A DNA stretch of 64,000 nucleotides from Oreohelix idahoensis. Its lineage: Eukaryota; Mollusca; Gastropoda; Stylommatophora; Oreohelicidae. The stretch covers positions 1 through 64,000 of the forward strand of contig JAMPIV010004455.1 of NCBI GenBank assembly GCA_024509875.1, written 5' to 3'. Below the pieces are notes generated by a model that worked only from the letters and a program-made list of their open reading frames with translations, ran no database searches and was not told the DNA's origin. The translations under genes and the position numbers were made by a program. Positions within the stretch are counted from its first letter, which is position 1. Each line of letters opens with the position of its first letter. Shown here piece by piece: positions 25,199-36,110 of this stretch.

Positions 25199-25470
25199 CA
25201 TCAATGATAAGCACAGTTGATAGGATAAAAAAATCATCGTTAATTCAAGGAATCTGATGGGAAAAATTGGGCCTGGACAGCAGAAATCGATATTTGCCTG
25301 GTTTACTCAGTTTTAAGTATACATATAAACTTATTAAATGTTAATATAAGAAATATGTTTATCCTTATGTCATCATCATCCACTCCTTGCTCCACGTGGA
25401 GCCTGGAGCTACTTCTGCTTTTGGTTCCCTGTGAGAGAACCAGCATGAAGCAGTCACCAGTGCTTACTGA
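24948..25470 (+). repeat. Dispersed repeat family R3, copy 2, with (CT)n
   Basis: Matches 16060-16450 in blocks. An uninterrupted (CT)n run lies at 25148-25196. The order R2 then R3 is the same at both places. Confidence 0.7.
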
Positions 25471-27670
25471 GGTGGTTCATGACTGTAGTAAAGTAACTCC
25501 GTGTAACACCCCGCTCAAATTTCCCCGATTCAAAAATCTAGTAACGTAAAAACCACTCCTACCATATTTGAAAAATTGCCAAGGGCAAGGTCAAACGTCC
25601 CGCTAAAAATTGGACAAAATAATTTGACTTTTCCACTATTACAGTTAAAAATCTATAAATAAATTCCATGTTTGGCCTTGGTTTCAAGACCATATGCACA
25701 TCAAACCGCTAATATTTAAACTAAAGAGTTTGAATTTTCTAACGCCAAGTGTAAAAAATACCACCCCCCCCCTTTCCCCAAACACACACGCACACGCTCG
25801 ACCCTTCCCAATATTTATGACGAAAGCCGTAAAGTTTGGCAGCGGTCTAACTTTTTGCCTCGTTTTATAGGGGAGAGAGAGAGAGAAGGTGGATTACAAG
25901 GAAAAGCAAAATCTAACTTGTGCATTTGAAAAGAAACTTAGATCATTTATTTCTTTATAGATAACAAGGATGTCTTGAAGGGTAGCGCTAATATTGGTTA
26001 ATATATATCATAAAATGTTCCCTTATAATAAATTGTCTGACCTTAGACAAGTATTTTATTAATATTTTAGTTCAGTAAACAGAGCACTAGAAATTAGGAA
26101 AAAAATTCCCAAGATGAAAACGAGGATAAATGGGAAAAGGAAAACTATATAGGAAGATAGAAGACAGTTGTCCCTTTAATAATCACTTTTAATATTAAAA
26201 ATCGACCCATTAATAACAAAGATATGGTAGAAATAAAAATTGAGACAGACTAACAAACACACTTATGAACTGCTCAATTTGGTTGCGTGAGAATTTTAGA
26301 AATTTCTAGACACGCGTCCTGATTGGTCAAGGCGTAGAGTAGCTTGGGGCAATAAAATTAACATTTCGTTTGCAAAAACCGCCATTTTAAATTAAAACTA
26401 TCTAAAGCTGACATCAGAGGGAGAGCCTGTATGACCACAGCTTTCACCGTCTGGACACTAACAGTAGTGGTAGAACCCATTAACTGCCAAAGTCAAGCTT
26501 ATGATATGTGATATTCTTGTTTGAGGGTAAGGCACAATAAATATTTGCATTGATTTAATTAACACGCAGGCCACAATTTGTGTTACGATAGCCAAAATTG
26601 GATTGCAGTCTTTCGGAGTGAAAGAAAGGCATAAAATATTTGCTAGTGGCTTACAAATTTTGCGCATGCCAATGCAGTAACCCAGAAGGGATATTAGTTT
26701 TTGCAGTGCCATAAATGTTTAAATATTATGTAAAATCATGTAGAGAATGTTAGAAAGAATTTATCCACAGGTTTCAGTGCTAGAGTAAGCACACCCTATC
26801 TATTGTATGAACGAAAAGCCCTGTATAAAATGTTGTAAGAGATATTAAGGGATCACAAGCCATGTATTGTACACCCGTATCTATTGTATGGAAGAGACTT
26901 CTTGGAGGAGGAAACAAGAGCTTTGTACTATCACTGTAGAAGAATGTTTACACAGCAGTGGTGTTAAACTATGGAGGATACAGATTAGTGCAATGATCAG
27001 CACACATAGCTGATCAGGGTGAGTTGTCACAATGTTTTTGTGTGGAATTTGATATTAGATGAGATCTATATGGGGAGGGCATTTTCCTCTCATTACAGCT
27101 CCTATACCAGCATATTTATTGGTGGCAGGAACCCGGTGAGGGAAGAAGTTGGGAGGAACGCTCAGCCTTGTTGCCGCAGCTACCCCTTTTCTTCAGCTCT
27201 AAAGCCAGTTGAATGTATTTGATAACCAGAGGGCCAACAGTTGTCACCAGTTTGTAAGATAAGTCCGTTATACCGGCACTGAGAGTATAACATCAAATAT
27301 TCCACCACAACCATAAAAATAATAAATATTAAACTCACCGTAAGATGATGAAGAAGACAATCTGTCCAACATATAAACAGTGATACGTACAAGCAGATAG
27401 ACAGATCAGTGGGTGGAATTCTTACAGTGATCTTTATTCATAGAAATAAGATACTTGGACAGAGTTCCAGTTATTTATTTTAAATAGTGTATATACGTAT
27501 ATATATATAGAAATTTATTGAGTTTGACATTTCCTGTCTCAGAAAATTGGAGGTAAAGGGAAAATAAATTGTAAGATAATTACCTAAACTTTTACACAAG
27601 TCTTACTCATTTTAATATTATTGAGTTACAGTTCTGTTTACATGTTATTTCACCCTTATATTAAATACAT
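25471..27670. other. Noncoding, nothing recognised
   Basis: It may be the body of an LTR whose end is at 27671-27836. No coding motifs. Confidence 0.35.
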
Positions 27671-27836
27671 TACCCTAGACACACTCAGACACATAACATC
27701 ACAGAGCCTATTTTACACAGATTTAGATCTGAGAAGTGGCGGATAGGGACTCTGAGATTCATCACCATCAACAATTAGACTCAGGGAACTTACACAGCTT
27801 GACCTCAATCTGTTTACCCCTAATTTATAACACCAG
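27671..27836 (+). repeat. LTR-end repeat, copy interrupted by the Gmr1-like element
   Basis: ACCCTAGACA, an ATCTGAGAAGTGG-type block, AGACTCAGGGAAC and CACAGCTTGACCTCA match the terminal 190 bases of the LTRs at 1646, 19637 and 46886. The Gmr1-like element sits inside it. Confidence 0.65.
27832..27836. repeat. Target-site duplication ACCAG (left)
   Basis: ACCAG directly precedes the 5' LTR and directly follows the 3' LTR at 37196-37200. Confidence 0.92.
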
Positions 27837-28918
27837 TGTTGCGTGATAAATTCTCGCAACATCATTTTATTACAATATCTATTTTATAACGCAAGGGCAA
27901 CAACTGCTTGAAATTTATTGTCACTTTTCTCGGTAAGCATTTGTCTTCTCGCGTTGGTATCGAATGCAGTTAAGTTTGAGCTGTGGTCATTTTGCGCTGG
28001 ACTGCGCATGACTTGTCTTGCTTCTTGGTCGATCGGTTTCCGCCCACCACTAGTGGAGTGAGCGATTTGGAATGGCGAAAGAGATGCCTCGTTGAAGAGG
28101 GGATCTCCGCTATTTTTTTTGTTCTGTCAGGAATGTGAGAGTCCTCTTATGGATATTTCGTTTATTCGAGATAATACCTCTAGTGTATTTGCACATGCCG
28201 GGAGGCATAATATTTCTGTGTATTTCCGGAAGGCAAGGTAAATTAACATTTTCATTAACTCTATCGATTTTTGGTCGTGAACGATTTCTGGTTCATCGCC
28301 TGTCTTCGAAAGTCGTCGTCACGAGATGTTTTCCTAGCTCACATGTCGCTGTATTGTACTGCATCGGTTGATGCAGGTTCCAAGGACCATTACTTGCTAC
28401 TTTGTTAAATGAACTAGGTTTGAAAAACCTTTATTATCTAGAGGATATTTTTGAGGACATTATTTATACTTCGGCAGACGTGTCTGTCTTGCTGAAGTCA
28501 GACTAAGGAGAGTGAACTGATCTCATATATCTGGTTATCTCCTGGCTGTTATAGAAAAGGATGGAGTTTTTCACCTGACTACATTTACAGCACTATGAAA
28601 TATAACATGCACCTGACTCATCATTGTAATGCTGTCTACCGTCTATTGCTGTATTGAATGTTGCTGTGATAATGACTGTTTGATGTGCCTACATATTCGC
28701 GTAACCATTTTGTCACTGTGGCGTCCACAATAAATAATGAAGAAAAACGTCAACGGCTGTTACAAGAATCATTGACTTTATACGTCGTGAGTTTACTGAC
28801 GTCCTATGTGGATTGCCCTGTTATTTTTGTATGAACATTGTTTTGACTGAACACATCTGCACACCACACAAAACCAGACATGCGGATACCATCCATCATC
28901 ATATGGCATCACGCATCA
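27837..28918 (+). repeat. 5' LTR of the Gmr1-like element
   Basis: It begins TGTTGCG, pairs with CGCAACA 18 bases on (a small terminal hairpin) and ends GCATCA. AATAAA at 28729-28734 is a likely poly(A) signal. The 3' LTR matches it except for T-run lengths near 28120 and 28330. Confidence 0.95.
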
Positions 28919-30351
28919 TTTGGTGGCCATAAGCTGGTTTGATTCTGGTACCAGCAAACACGGGGTCCCTTACCCACTTCATTTTCAACAAGAATTCATC
29001 AGCATCCTTCAAGAAATTAACATTCTTCAATACAGTCAACATCTTCAAAATTTTCAAAGTACTCGGCGTTGCCCGGTAAAAGTCAAAATTTCAACTTTTT
29101 GACGGAAACAAGAATTTGACAGTACCCGGCGTTGTTACATGTTGCCGGATAACTCGGACTGCTGTTATCTTTTACGCAAGTCAAGCAAGTTGCTGCTGTC
29201 AAGGTTCCAGTGCTGTCGTTTTTGTGAAGGTCAAGTGCCGGTTGAAACGGGTTGTTTTCTGAAGAAGGCCAAGTACCGATTTCCATCAACTTACTTTTGG
29301 ATTAGAAGGTCAAGTGCCGAAACAACTCAACACACAGTATTTCAGAAGCTCTTGTACCATCGTGTTAGCAGTGGAAGCAGTTCAGATGTGCCATCATCGT
29401 TGGAGCTTCGCTCTTTAGGACGTTGATTGACATCCGTTTTTCTGCTGTTCTACGATTGGAAGCCTATAAGTTAAGTGGCCTGTTTGTATGTAAACTGTGC
29501 CCTTATACTTCTGCTGAGTCTTCTGTGTATCATCTCATTCTATATGTTATATGTCTATATGTTATTTGTATATTTATATGTTTATATTTCAGCGGGTTCT
29601 CGGTTGGGTGGTGTCTCCGTTAGATTATGCCACGTCATAGAGGTCGTCTATTGTGAGCGTTTTCTGTAAGGTTTGCAAATTTCCAATACTGGAATTTGCT
29701 AAGCGACTTCTGTTGCTATTTATGTTAGCTGTGATGACATGTTTTAATATTGTTTTCGTTATTATTTCGCATTCTTTAGTTTTGTTTTGATTTGTTTGTA
29801 TTTGTTAGCCTACTCTTGTCTATAATTTAGTTTCATACAACATTTTTGTTTATACACTGTGGTGTCATGTATTTTGTTTAATTCTATCGCAGATATCGTC
29901 ACATTTTTTTGTGATATTTCATTAATTTCTGCTTTATTTTTTGTTGATTTCTGCGAACGTTTTTGTATTGTTGCTGATCTTTGTTATTGTTTACATTGTT
30001 ATTGTTTACATTGTTTGTATTGTTTACATTTTCAATGTTTACATTCTGCATGTGTTTACATAGTCATTGTTTACAGTTATAGTAATTAGTTAATGGGCTA
30101 TGCTAATGCACTGTTACTACTACACTGATGATAAATGAATGATGAATAGTGTCGTGCACTATTGAATGAGAAGTGCACTTATGATCAAGAATTGATTGTT
30201 GATATTTCATATACAAGTTCTTTGATTGGAGACTTGTTTCCCACAGAGACTGGGATAATATAAGGTGATGTGAATATACAAGTGCTTAATTAAGACTTGT
30301 TACACTTAGGTTTGAAATAAATTAGTTAATTATTTCAGGTTTTGGACTCAT
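28919..30351 (+). other. 5' leader of the Gmr1-like element
   Basis: A TGG-starting stretch two bases after the LTR (28921) is a candidate primer-binding site, with unknown tRNA. The leader is about 1.4 kb with no credible ORF. Six TGTTTACA words lie at 29988-30075. Confidence 0.7.
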
Positions 30352-31899
30352 ATGTTAGACAACATGTCTACATTTGAGCACTTTATTGAGCAGGGTAAAT
30401 TGCTTGGCAAGACTGGTGATAAGTTAGAAGAATTTGCAACTGCTCGATATGATAAAGCAATGGAAGCTGAACAAAAGAAACTGCATATGGAAGCTGAACA
30501 AAAGAAACTGCAGATGCAGGTGGATGAAAAAAGATTCCAAATGGAAATGGAAAAACAAAAAAGGGAATCAGAAGCTGAGAAAAGAAAACTCCAGCTACAG
30601 CTAGAAGCTGAAAGACTTCAAAAAGAGGCTGAGAATAAAAGACTTGAAAAAGAGGCTGAAAATAAAAGACTTGAAAAAGAAGCTGAAAATAAAAGACTTG
30701 AAAAAGAGGCTGAAAATAAAAGACTTGAAAAAGAAGCTGAAAATGAAAGACTTCAAAAAGAGGCTCAGGCTGAGGAAAGAAGATTACAGAGAGAGTCTGA
30801 TGAGAGGAAAGAGAAAGCAAAAATGGAACATGAAGAAAAGGTCTTAGCTTTAGAGTTGGAAAAATTGAAATTGACAAGCATGAGTAATGGTAATGATTCA
30901 AACAAGGGTTCATCTTCTGGTAAGGCTAATAATGATACTTTTAAGATTAAGTTACCAACATTTAGTCCTTCCAGCGATGACATAATGTTCTATCTGGACA
31001 GATTTGAACAAGCATGTACAGCTCATAACATAGACAAAGCAAAATATGTTTATCAGTTATCAGGGATACTGACAGGTAAAGCTCTAAGTATATTAAATAT
31101 GGTGGATGAACCTGACAAGAACAATTATGAGGTTGTCAGGGCCGCTTTGTTAAAGAAATATCAGCTTAACGAAGACGGCTATCGTCTACAATTTAAAAAC
31201 ATGTTACCTGAAAATGGAGTTGAATTCTCCGAGTTTATTGCAAGAATACGCATTACTTTCTCACGATGGGTTGAACTATCTAAGACGGAAAAAACTTATG
31301 AAGGACTTATGGACTTAATACTTAGAGACAAAGTCATGTCGTCTGTCAATGAGTCTTTCCTTGCTTTCCTTCATGAACGTAAACCTAAAACAATAAAAGA
31401 AATGGAAGATTTCTGTTGCCAATACGTAACTGCGCACCCACACATAACCATGGGTAACTCTAAGGTGAAAGAAGGTTTACCAGTTGCTTCGGCAGCTCCG
31501 TATGGCCAAAACTTTGCTCGTAGATTCCAACAAAATTTTGATAGAAAGAGTAGCGGTAATTTCTGTCAAAATCATGGAAATCAATTTCATGGTGATTCTT
31601 CTTCGAAGAATTGGAGACAACCTGATAGTACTCGTTACTATCACCCTAATAATTATAAGCATTTCAAAAGAGGATATGGTAATAGAGGTTATTCCTGCCG
31701 AAGACCTCAGAACCAAACAAATAGATGTTCGCATCAATGTGAACATGATAGTAATCGTGGAAACTGGAATTCGAACCAGGATAACAATTACAATAGAGAC
31801 AATAATAACTGCAGAGATAATAATAACTTTGATAACTTCAGAGGTAATAATAGTCGGGGTAGATCTCAACACAAAAAAAAAGAGATATCAGCAGGCTAA
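30352..31899 (+). CDS. gag: Gag polyprotein of the Gmr1-like element
   Basis: The 515-residue ORF encodes the structural capsid protein that packages element RNA. Residues about 25-185 are a highly charged coiled coil built on repeats of RLEKEAENK. About 200-370 is the capsid region (DDIMFYLDRFEQAC, then AALLKKYQLNEDGYRLQFKN, FIARIRITFSRWVEL and ILRDKVMSS), whose second half resembles a SCAN domain. 400-515 is an Asn/Arg/Gly-rich basic tail without a CCHC knuckle, likely RNA-binding. There is no better start than the ATG at 30352; a second ATG lies four codons on. The end overlaps the pol frame, which lies in +1 phase. It looks intact. Confidence 0.9.
   Translation: MLDNMSTFEHFIEQGKLLGKTGDKLEEFATARYDKAMEAEQKKLHMEAEQKKLQMQVDEKRFQMEMEKQKRESEAEKRKLQLQLEAERLQKEAENKRLEKEAENKRLEKEAENKRLEKEAENKRLEKEAENERLQKEAQAEERRLQRESDERKEKAKMEHEEKVLALELEKLKLTSMSNGNDSNKGSSSGKANNDTFKIKLPTFSPSSDDIMFYLDRFEQACTAHNIDKAKYVYQLSGILTGKALSILNMVDEPDKNNYEVVRAALLKKYQLNEDGYRLQFKNMLPENGVEFSEFIARIRITFSRWVELSKTEKTYEGLMDLILRDKVMSSVNESFLAFLHERKPKTIKEMEDFCCQYVTAHPHITMGNSKVKEGLPVASAAPYGQNFARRFQQNFDRKSSGNFCQNHGNQFHGDSSSKNWRQPDSTRYYHPNNYKHFKRGYGNRGYSCRRPQNQTNRCSHQCEHDSNRGNWNSNQDNNYNRDNNNCRDNNNFDNFRGNNSRGRSQHKKKEISAG
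30621..30756 (+). repeat. 27-bp tandem repeat within gag
   Basis: About five units encode KEAENKRLE in frame. The 9-residue period keeps the coiled coil charged, and units differ by silent or single changes. Confidence 0.85.
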
Positions 31900-34425
31900 T
31901 GCTGTACAACAGGAAACTGAGGGAGCCTGTAATCATGTTGTTGATAGTAAAAACTTTGACGCTGTCACTGGTTCTGCTTTTGACTTTGAGAGAGCAAACA
32001 AATGCCCCCAATGCAGTACTTTATTCGAACCGGGTACCATAACTACTTTGAGTTGTGGTCACCCACTTCCCGCTCTTCCTGCTGCTGTTGCGCATGACGG
32101 GAGGGGTTCTTTAATCCTACATAAGGGTCTTGTTAATGATACTCCGGTCTCACTACTTTTCGATTCCGGATGCACCACTATTGGTGTTAGACAATCGCTT
32201 GTAGATCCATCTTGTGCTACAGGAAGGGTTATTAAATGTGTCACATTTGGCGGCACTCTAGAAAAATATCCTACTGCTGTAATTCGCATTGCCACTCCTT
32301 TCTTTACTGGAGATGTGCATGCTTGTCTCTTACCTAATCCTATTGCGGACCTTATTATTGGTCGTATTCACGGAGTTAGGGAGTGTACCCCACAGCAGAT
32401 TGCTGCTGGGGAAGATAATAACATGCAAGCTACAAATGCAGTAGTTACAAGAGCACAAGCTCTACAAACACCCGAAACTTCACTGAATAGTGATAATGAA
32501 GTTGATAGCCAAGATAGTCACTTAGTGATCACTCGTGACTCTTTCATAAAATTGCAAGAAGAAGATCCTTCTTTAAAAAAATTCTTCGTTCTTGCGAAGA
32601 AAGGTGATCCGAATCAGGATACAAATAGAAAATCTTGGATTGCAATGAGAAACGGCGTACTTGTACGTATGGTACAAGATTCGACTACGTCGGCACATTC
32701 GCAAATTCTTGTTCCCAAGAGCATGAGAGTGCAAATATTGCAACATGCTCATGACTCGCAATGTGCTGGACATATGGGTTTTGCCCGTACGAAGTCGAGA
32801 GTCCTTGCGGCTTTCTTTTGGCCTTTTGTCAATAAGGACATTCGTATTTACTGCCGATCATGCAAGGTATGTCAGGAGGTCAAATCTAGAGGACCACGAC
32901 ATGCTGCGCCTATCCAGGCTGCTGACATTCCTATTCGGCCGTTTCAGAAAATGGCCATAGATATTATTGGCCCTTTTAAGGTCAAGTCGGCCAGAGGACA
33001 TCAGTTTATCCTTACATGTGTCGATATGTGCACACGTTGGCCAGAGGCTATTCCTCTTAAGAGCATATCTACTACAGATATCGCAGATGCTCTTTGGTTG
33101 ATATTTTCTCGCTTGGGGTTCCCCAGAGAAATATTGTCAGACCATGGCACTCAACTCATATCTGACACTATGTCACAGGTAATGTCTACCTTACATATTG
33201 AACGATCTCTCAGTAGTATCTACCATCCTATGTCTAATGGGTTAGGTGAGCGTCTGAATAGAACGCTCAAGACTTTGCTTGGTAAGATAACTGAAGATCA
33301 TCCTCAAGATTGGGACAGGGTTTTACCCGCGGCTCTCTTTGCCTATAGAGAAGTCCCTAATGAACACACAGGATTTTCTCCCTTCGGACTTGTCTTTGGC
33401 GCGCGTCCACGCGGCCCTATGTCTTTATTACACGATCTCATCACTGCCGATGATATTAGCGATGAAACTCAATCCTCATATGAGTATGTCATTGTTCTTA
33501 GACAAAAGATCATTGAGGCATGTAAGCTAGCAACTGCTTCATCAGAAATTGCTAAAGAGAAGGCAAGGCAGTTTGCTAACAAGAATAGATGTCTACGACA
33601 ACTTTGTCCAGGTGACAAAGCATTCGTCCTACTCCCCAGTAGGGAAAATAGACTTCTTATTGCATGGAAAGGTCCGTATGCAATAGTCTCTCGGATTTCC
33701 GATGTTGACTATGTGGTCGATATTGATGGAAAGCATAAAACTTTCCACATAAACATGCTTTCGGAATTTCACGAACGTCCGGACTATTTGCTGCCTATTT
33801 TCCAGGCAACGGATGATGCTCCTGCACCTCACGGTCATTATTCATCCCTGTCTGTCATACAGGATGAGGAAGCTACCTTCTCTGATGTCAACCTTCCCCT
33901 TCCAGTGGTTCCATTACATTCCACGGAATCTTGGAAAAACGTTTCTGTTTCTCCTAATCTTTCTGGTGACGAACATCGACGAGACTTGTCGATGTTACAA
34001 ACATTTCAGGATGTTCTCACTGACATTCCTGGACACACAGATGTCATAGAACATGACATAATTCTTACCGACAATAATCCAATTAGGGTTAGGCCTTATC
34101 CTATTCCTATACACTTTCAGTCGCAAGTGGAAAAGGAATTGGATGAAATGATTCAATTAAATATAATTGAACCATCGACTTCACCATATTCTTCTTCCAT
34201 GGTTATTGTCCGGAAGAAGGATAAGAACATACGAATTTGCGTTGATTATCGCAAATTGAATCAGGTCACAAAGTTCGACGCTGAACCGATGCCTTTGTTA
34301 GAAGATCTACTGATTAGACTTTCTAATTCTAGATTCTTCACTAAACTTGACTTGTCTAAAGGTTATTGGCAAGTGCCTTTAGCAGAGCATGCCAAACCTC
34401 TTACTGCTTTTTCTACACCTAGGGT
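31873..34425 (+). CDS. pol: Pol, first part: protease, integrase, N-terminal RT
   Basis: The open frame (31484-34462) is in +1 phase to gag; real pol begins near the A9 run at 31873. Numbering from 31484: a CPQC...CGH zinc motif near 168; aspartic protease LLFDSGCTT at about 225 with LIIGR as the flap-side motif; integrase HHCC finger from HMGFARTK (about 430); catalytic Asp in MAIDIIGP (493), Asp in SDHGTQ (553) and Glu 589, a D,D-35-E spacing; a GPY module near 727; then RT from about 847 with RICVDYRKLN and FTKLDLSKGYWQVPL. The frame is lost at 34421-34425 inside RT motif 4. Integrase preceding RT is the diagnostic feature. Confidence 0.92.
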
Positions 34426-35343
34426 CTATTTCAATGGAATGTTATGCCTTTTGGTCTCATGAACGCCCCTGCCACTTTCGTTCGCATGATGCGTCGAATT
34501 CTGTCACATCGTTCGGATGTCATCGCATACTTAGATGACATCTGTCTCTTCAGTGATACCTGGGAAGATCACTATTTAGGGTTATATGACTTACTGTCCA
34601 CTCTACGTGAGAATAATTTGACAGCAAAACCTTCTAAAGCTTTTGTTGGTTTTGGTGAAATCTCTTTCCTGGGTCATCGTGTTGGTCATGGTCTCTTGAA
34701 GACAGAAGACCACAATACTTCCAAAATACTGAACATCTCTGTTCCTAAAACGAAGAAACAAGTTAGGAGTCTCTTAGGTTTAATTCAATTTTATGGGAGA
34801 TTTATTCCAAATTTATCTTCGATCATGGCACCTCTATCAACATTGTTGAAGAAAGGTTCGCCTAATCTGGTCCGTTGGTCTGAAGAATGCCAATCTTCAC
34901 TAGACCAAATCAAGAATATATTTTCTTCTCCTCCCATCTTAAGATTACCTACTCTTGATAGGACTTTTGTTCTTCGGAGTGATGCTTCATCCACTGGGAT
35001 TGGAGCAGCACTGATGCAAGAATATGCAAATACTCTGCATCCTGTTATGTACATTTCTAGAAAACTAAATGCGGCAGAGAGGAACTACTCGGTTTTAGAC
35101 CGTGAGTTGTTAGCGATGGTTTGGTCAATTCTAAAACTACAAAGATTCCTCCTGGGCGCACATTTCATTCTAGAGACTGATCAGAAAGCTCTTACAGCTA
35201 TTCAGACTAAGAATTTGAAGAGTTCGAGATCCACTCGATATGCTATAGCTCTTCAACCTTTTCACTTCACGGTACGAGCTATCCGTGGTGCGGATAATGT
35301 GATGGCTGACATTTTGTCTAGATGCCCACATGACTCCAACTAA
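34424..35343 (+). CDS. pol: Pol, second part: RT core and RNase H
   Basis: The continuation of pol in another frame (ATG-initiated ORF 34444-35343) starts at MPFGLMNAPATF. YLDD is the catalytic RT motif (VIAYLDDICLF), followed by SFLGHRV and the connection domain. RNase H follows with the four acidic positions visible in LRSDASS, LDREL, ETDQKA and VMADILSR. It ends 10 residues after the last, with no integrase downstream. The break from the first part looks like loss of one G in a G-run at 34422-34424. Everything on both sides is otherwise well conserved, so the lesion is recent or a sequencing error. Confidence 0.92.
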
Positions 35344-36090
35344 TACTTCTGTCCTATATTTCCATATATTACAGAGTCATAACACACCTATATTTCTACA
35401 ATAGATTAGCACATCTGTACTTACTTTATATGTACACACTATCGTGCTTTGTTGTCATCTTCTTCTGTTCGTTTTTTAAGATGATAGAGGAGGACTGAGT
35501 AGTTAATATAAGGGCCGTTAGTTTACTAAACAGCCACAATTATTAATAATGTATTGTACCTTATGAAGCATATTAGTTATTAATTAGCATTATATTGCTT
35601 GTACTTTCTCAGAATGTCATTGTTGAGCTGAGGACTTACCTTACTAGTATCAAGCATGACGAGTTTTAGATTGTGTACTTACCCTCGGAATACCAGAGCA
35701 TATGTCCTGGATCGTCATGTAGTTTAACTTTACTATGTACTTATGTCATTACATGTCAAAGAATGTACTATTTAAATTTTCCTTTCAGATTTGTACATCC
35801 ATTTTTAAAGACAATATTAGAGTATGCTGTTTAATGATGATTATAGTAACTTGCATACGTATATTGTGTTTACATGCTAACGTGATGTGTGTTGGTGACA
35901 CCTCCCCGATGTGAATATTTTTTGAGACATATTTATTTTTCTGTTGAGGTATATCCTCACCAGACACTCTATATTTAGCCTCATGTTAGGCAATTTAATT
36001 AATTATCGGCGCATAATTCGTGCGTTTTGAGCCGCTTATCGCATGCTCTTTGATATTGAAAAAAAAAATATGTTCCACATTTTTTTTTTT
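35344..36090 (+). other. 3' untranslated region of the Gmr1-like element
   Basis: About 750 bases of AT-rich noncoding sequence between RNase H and the purine-rich tract. Confidence 0.8.
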
Positions 36091-36110
36091 ATCGGGAGGA
36101 GGTGGTGATA
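36091..36110 (+). promoter_or_regulatory. Polypurine tract
   Basis: A run with GGGAGGAGGTGGTG just before the 3' LTR, the expected plus-strand primer site. Confidence 0.85.

Noticed and set aside
30383..30913. 176-codon minus-strand ORF with FQVFYFQ repeats
   Set aside because: Antisense of the gag coiled-coil repeat.
34418..34446. Programmed frameshift within RT
   Set aside because: A shift inside RT motif 4 has no precedent that I know of in this group; a one-base loss in a G-run explains it.
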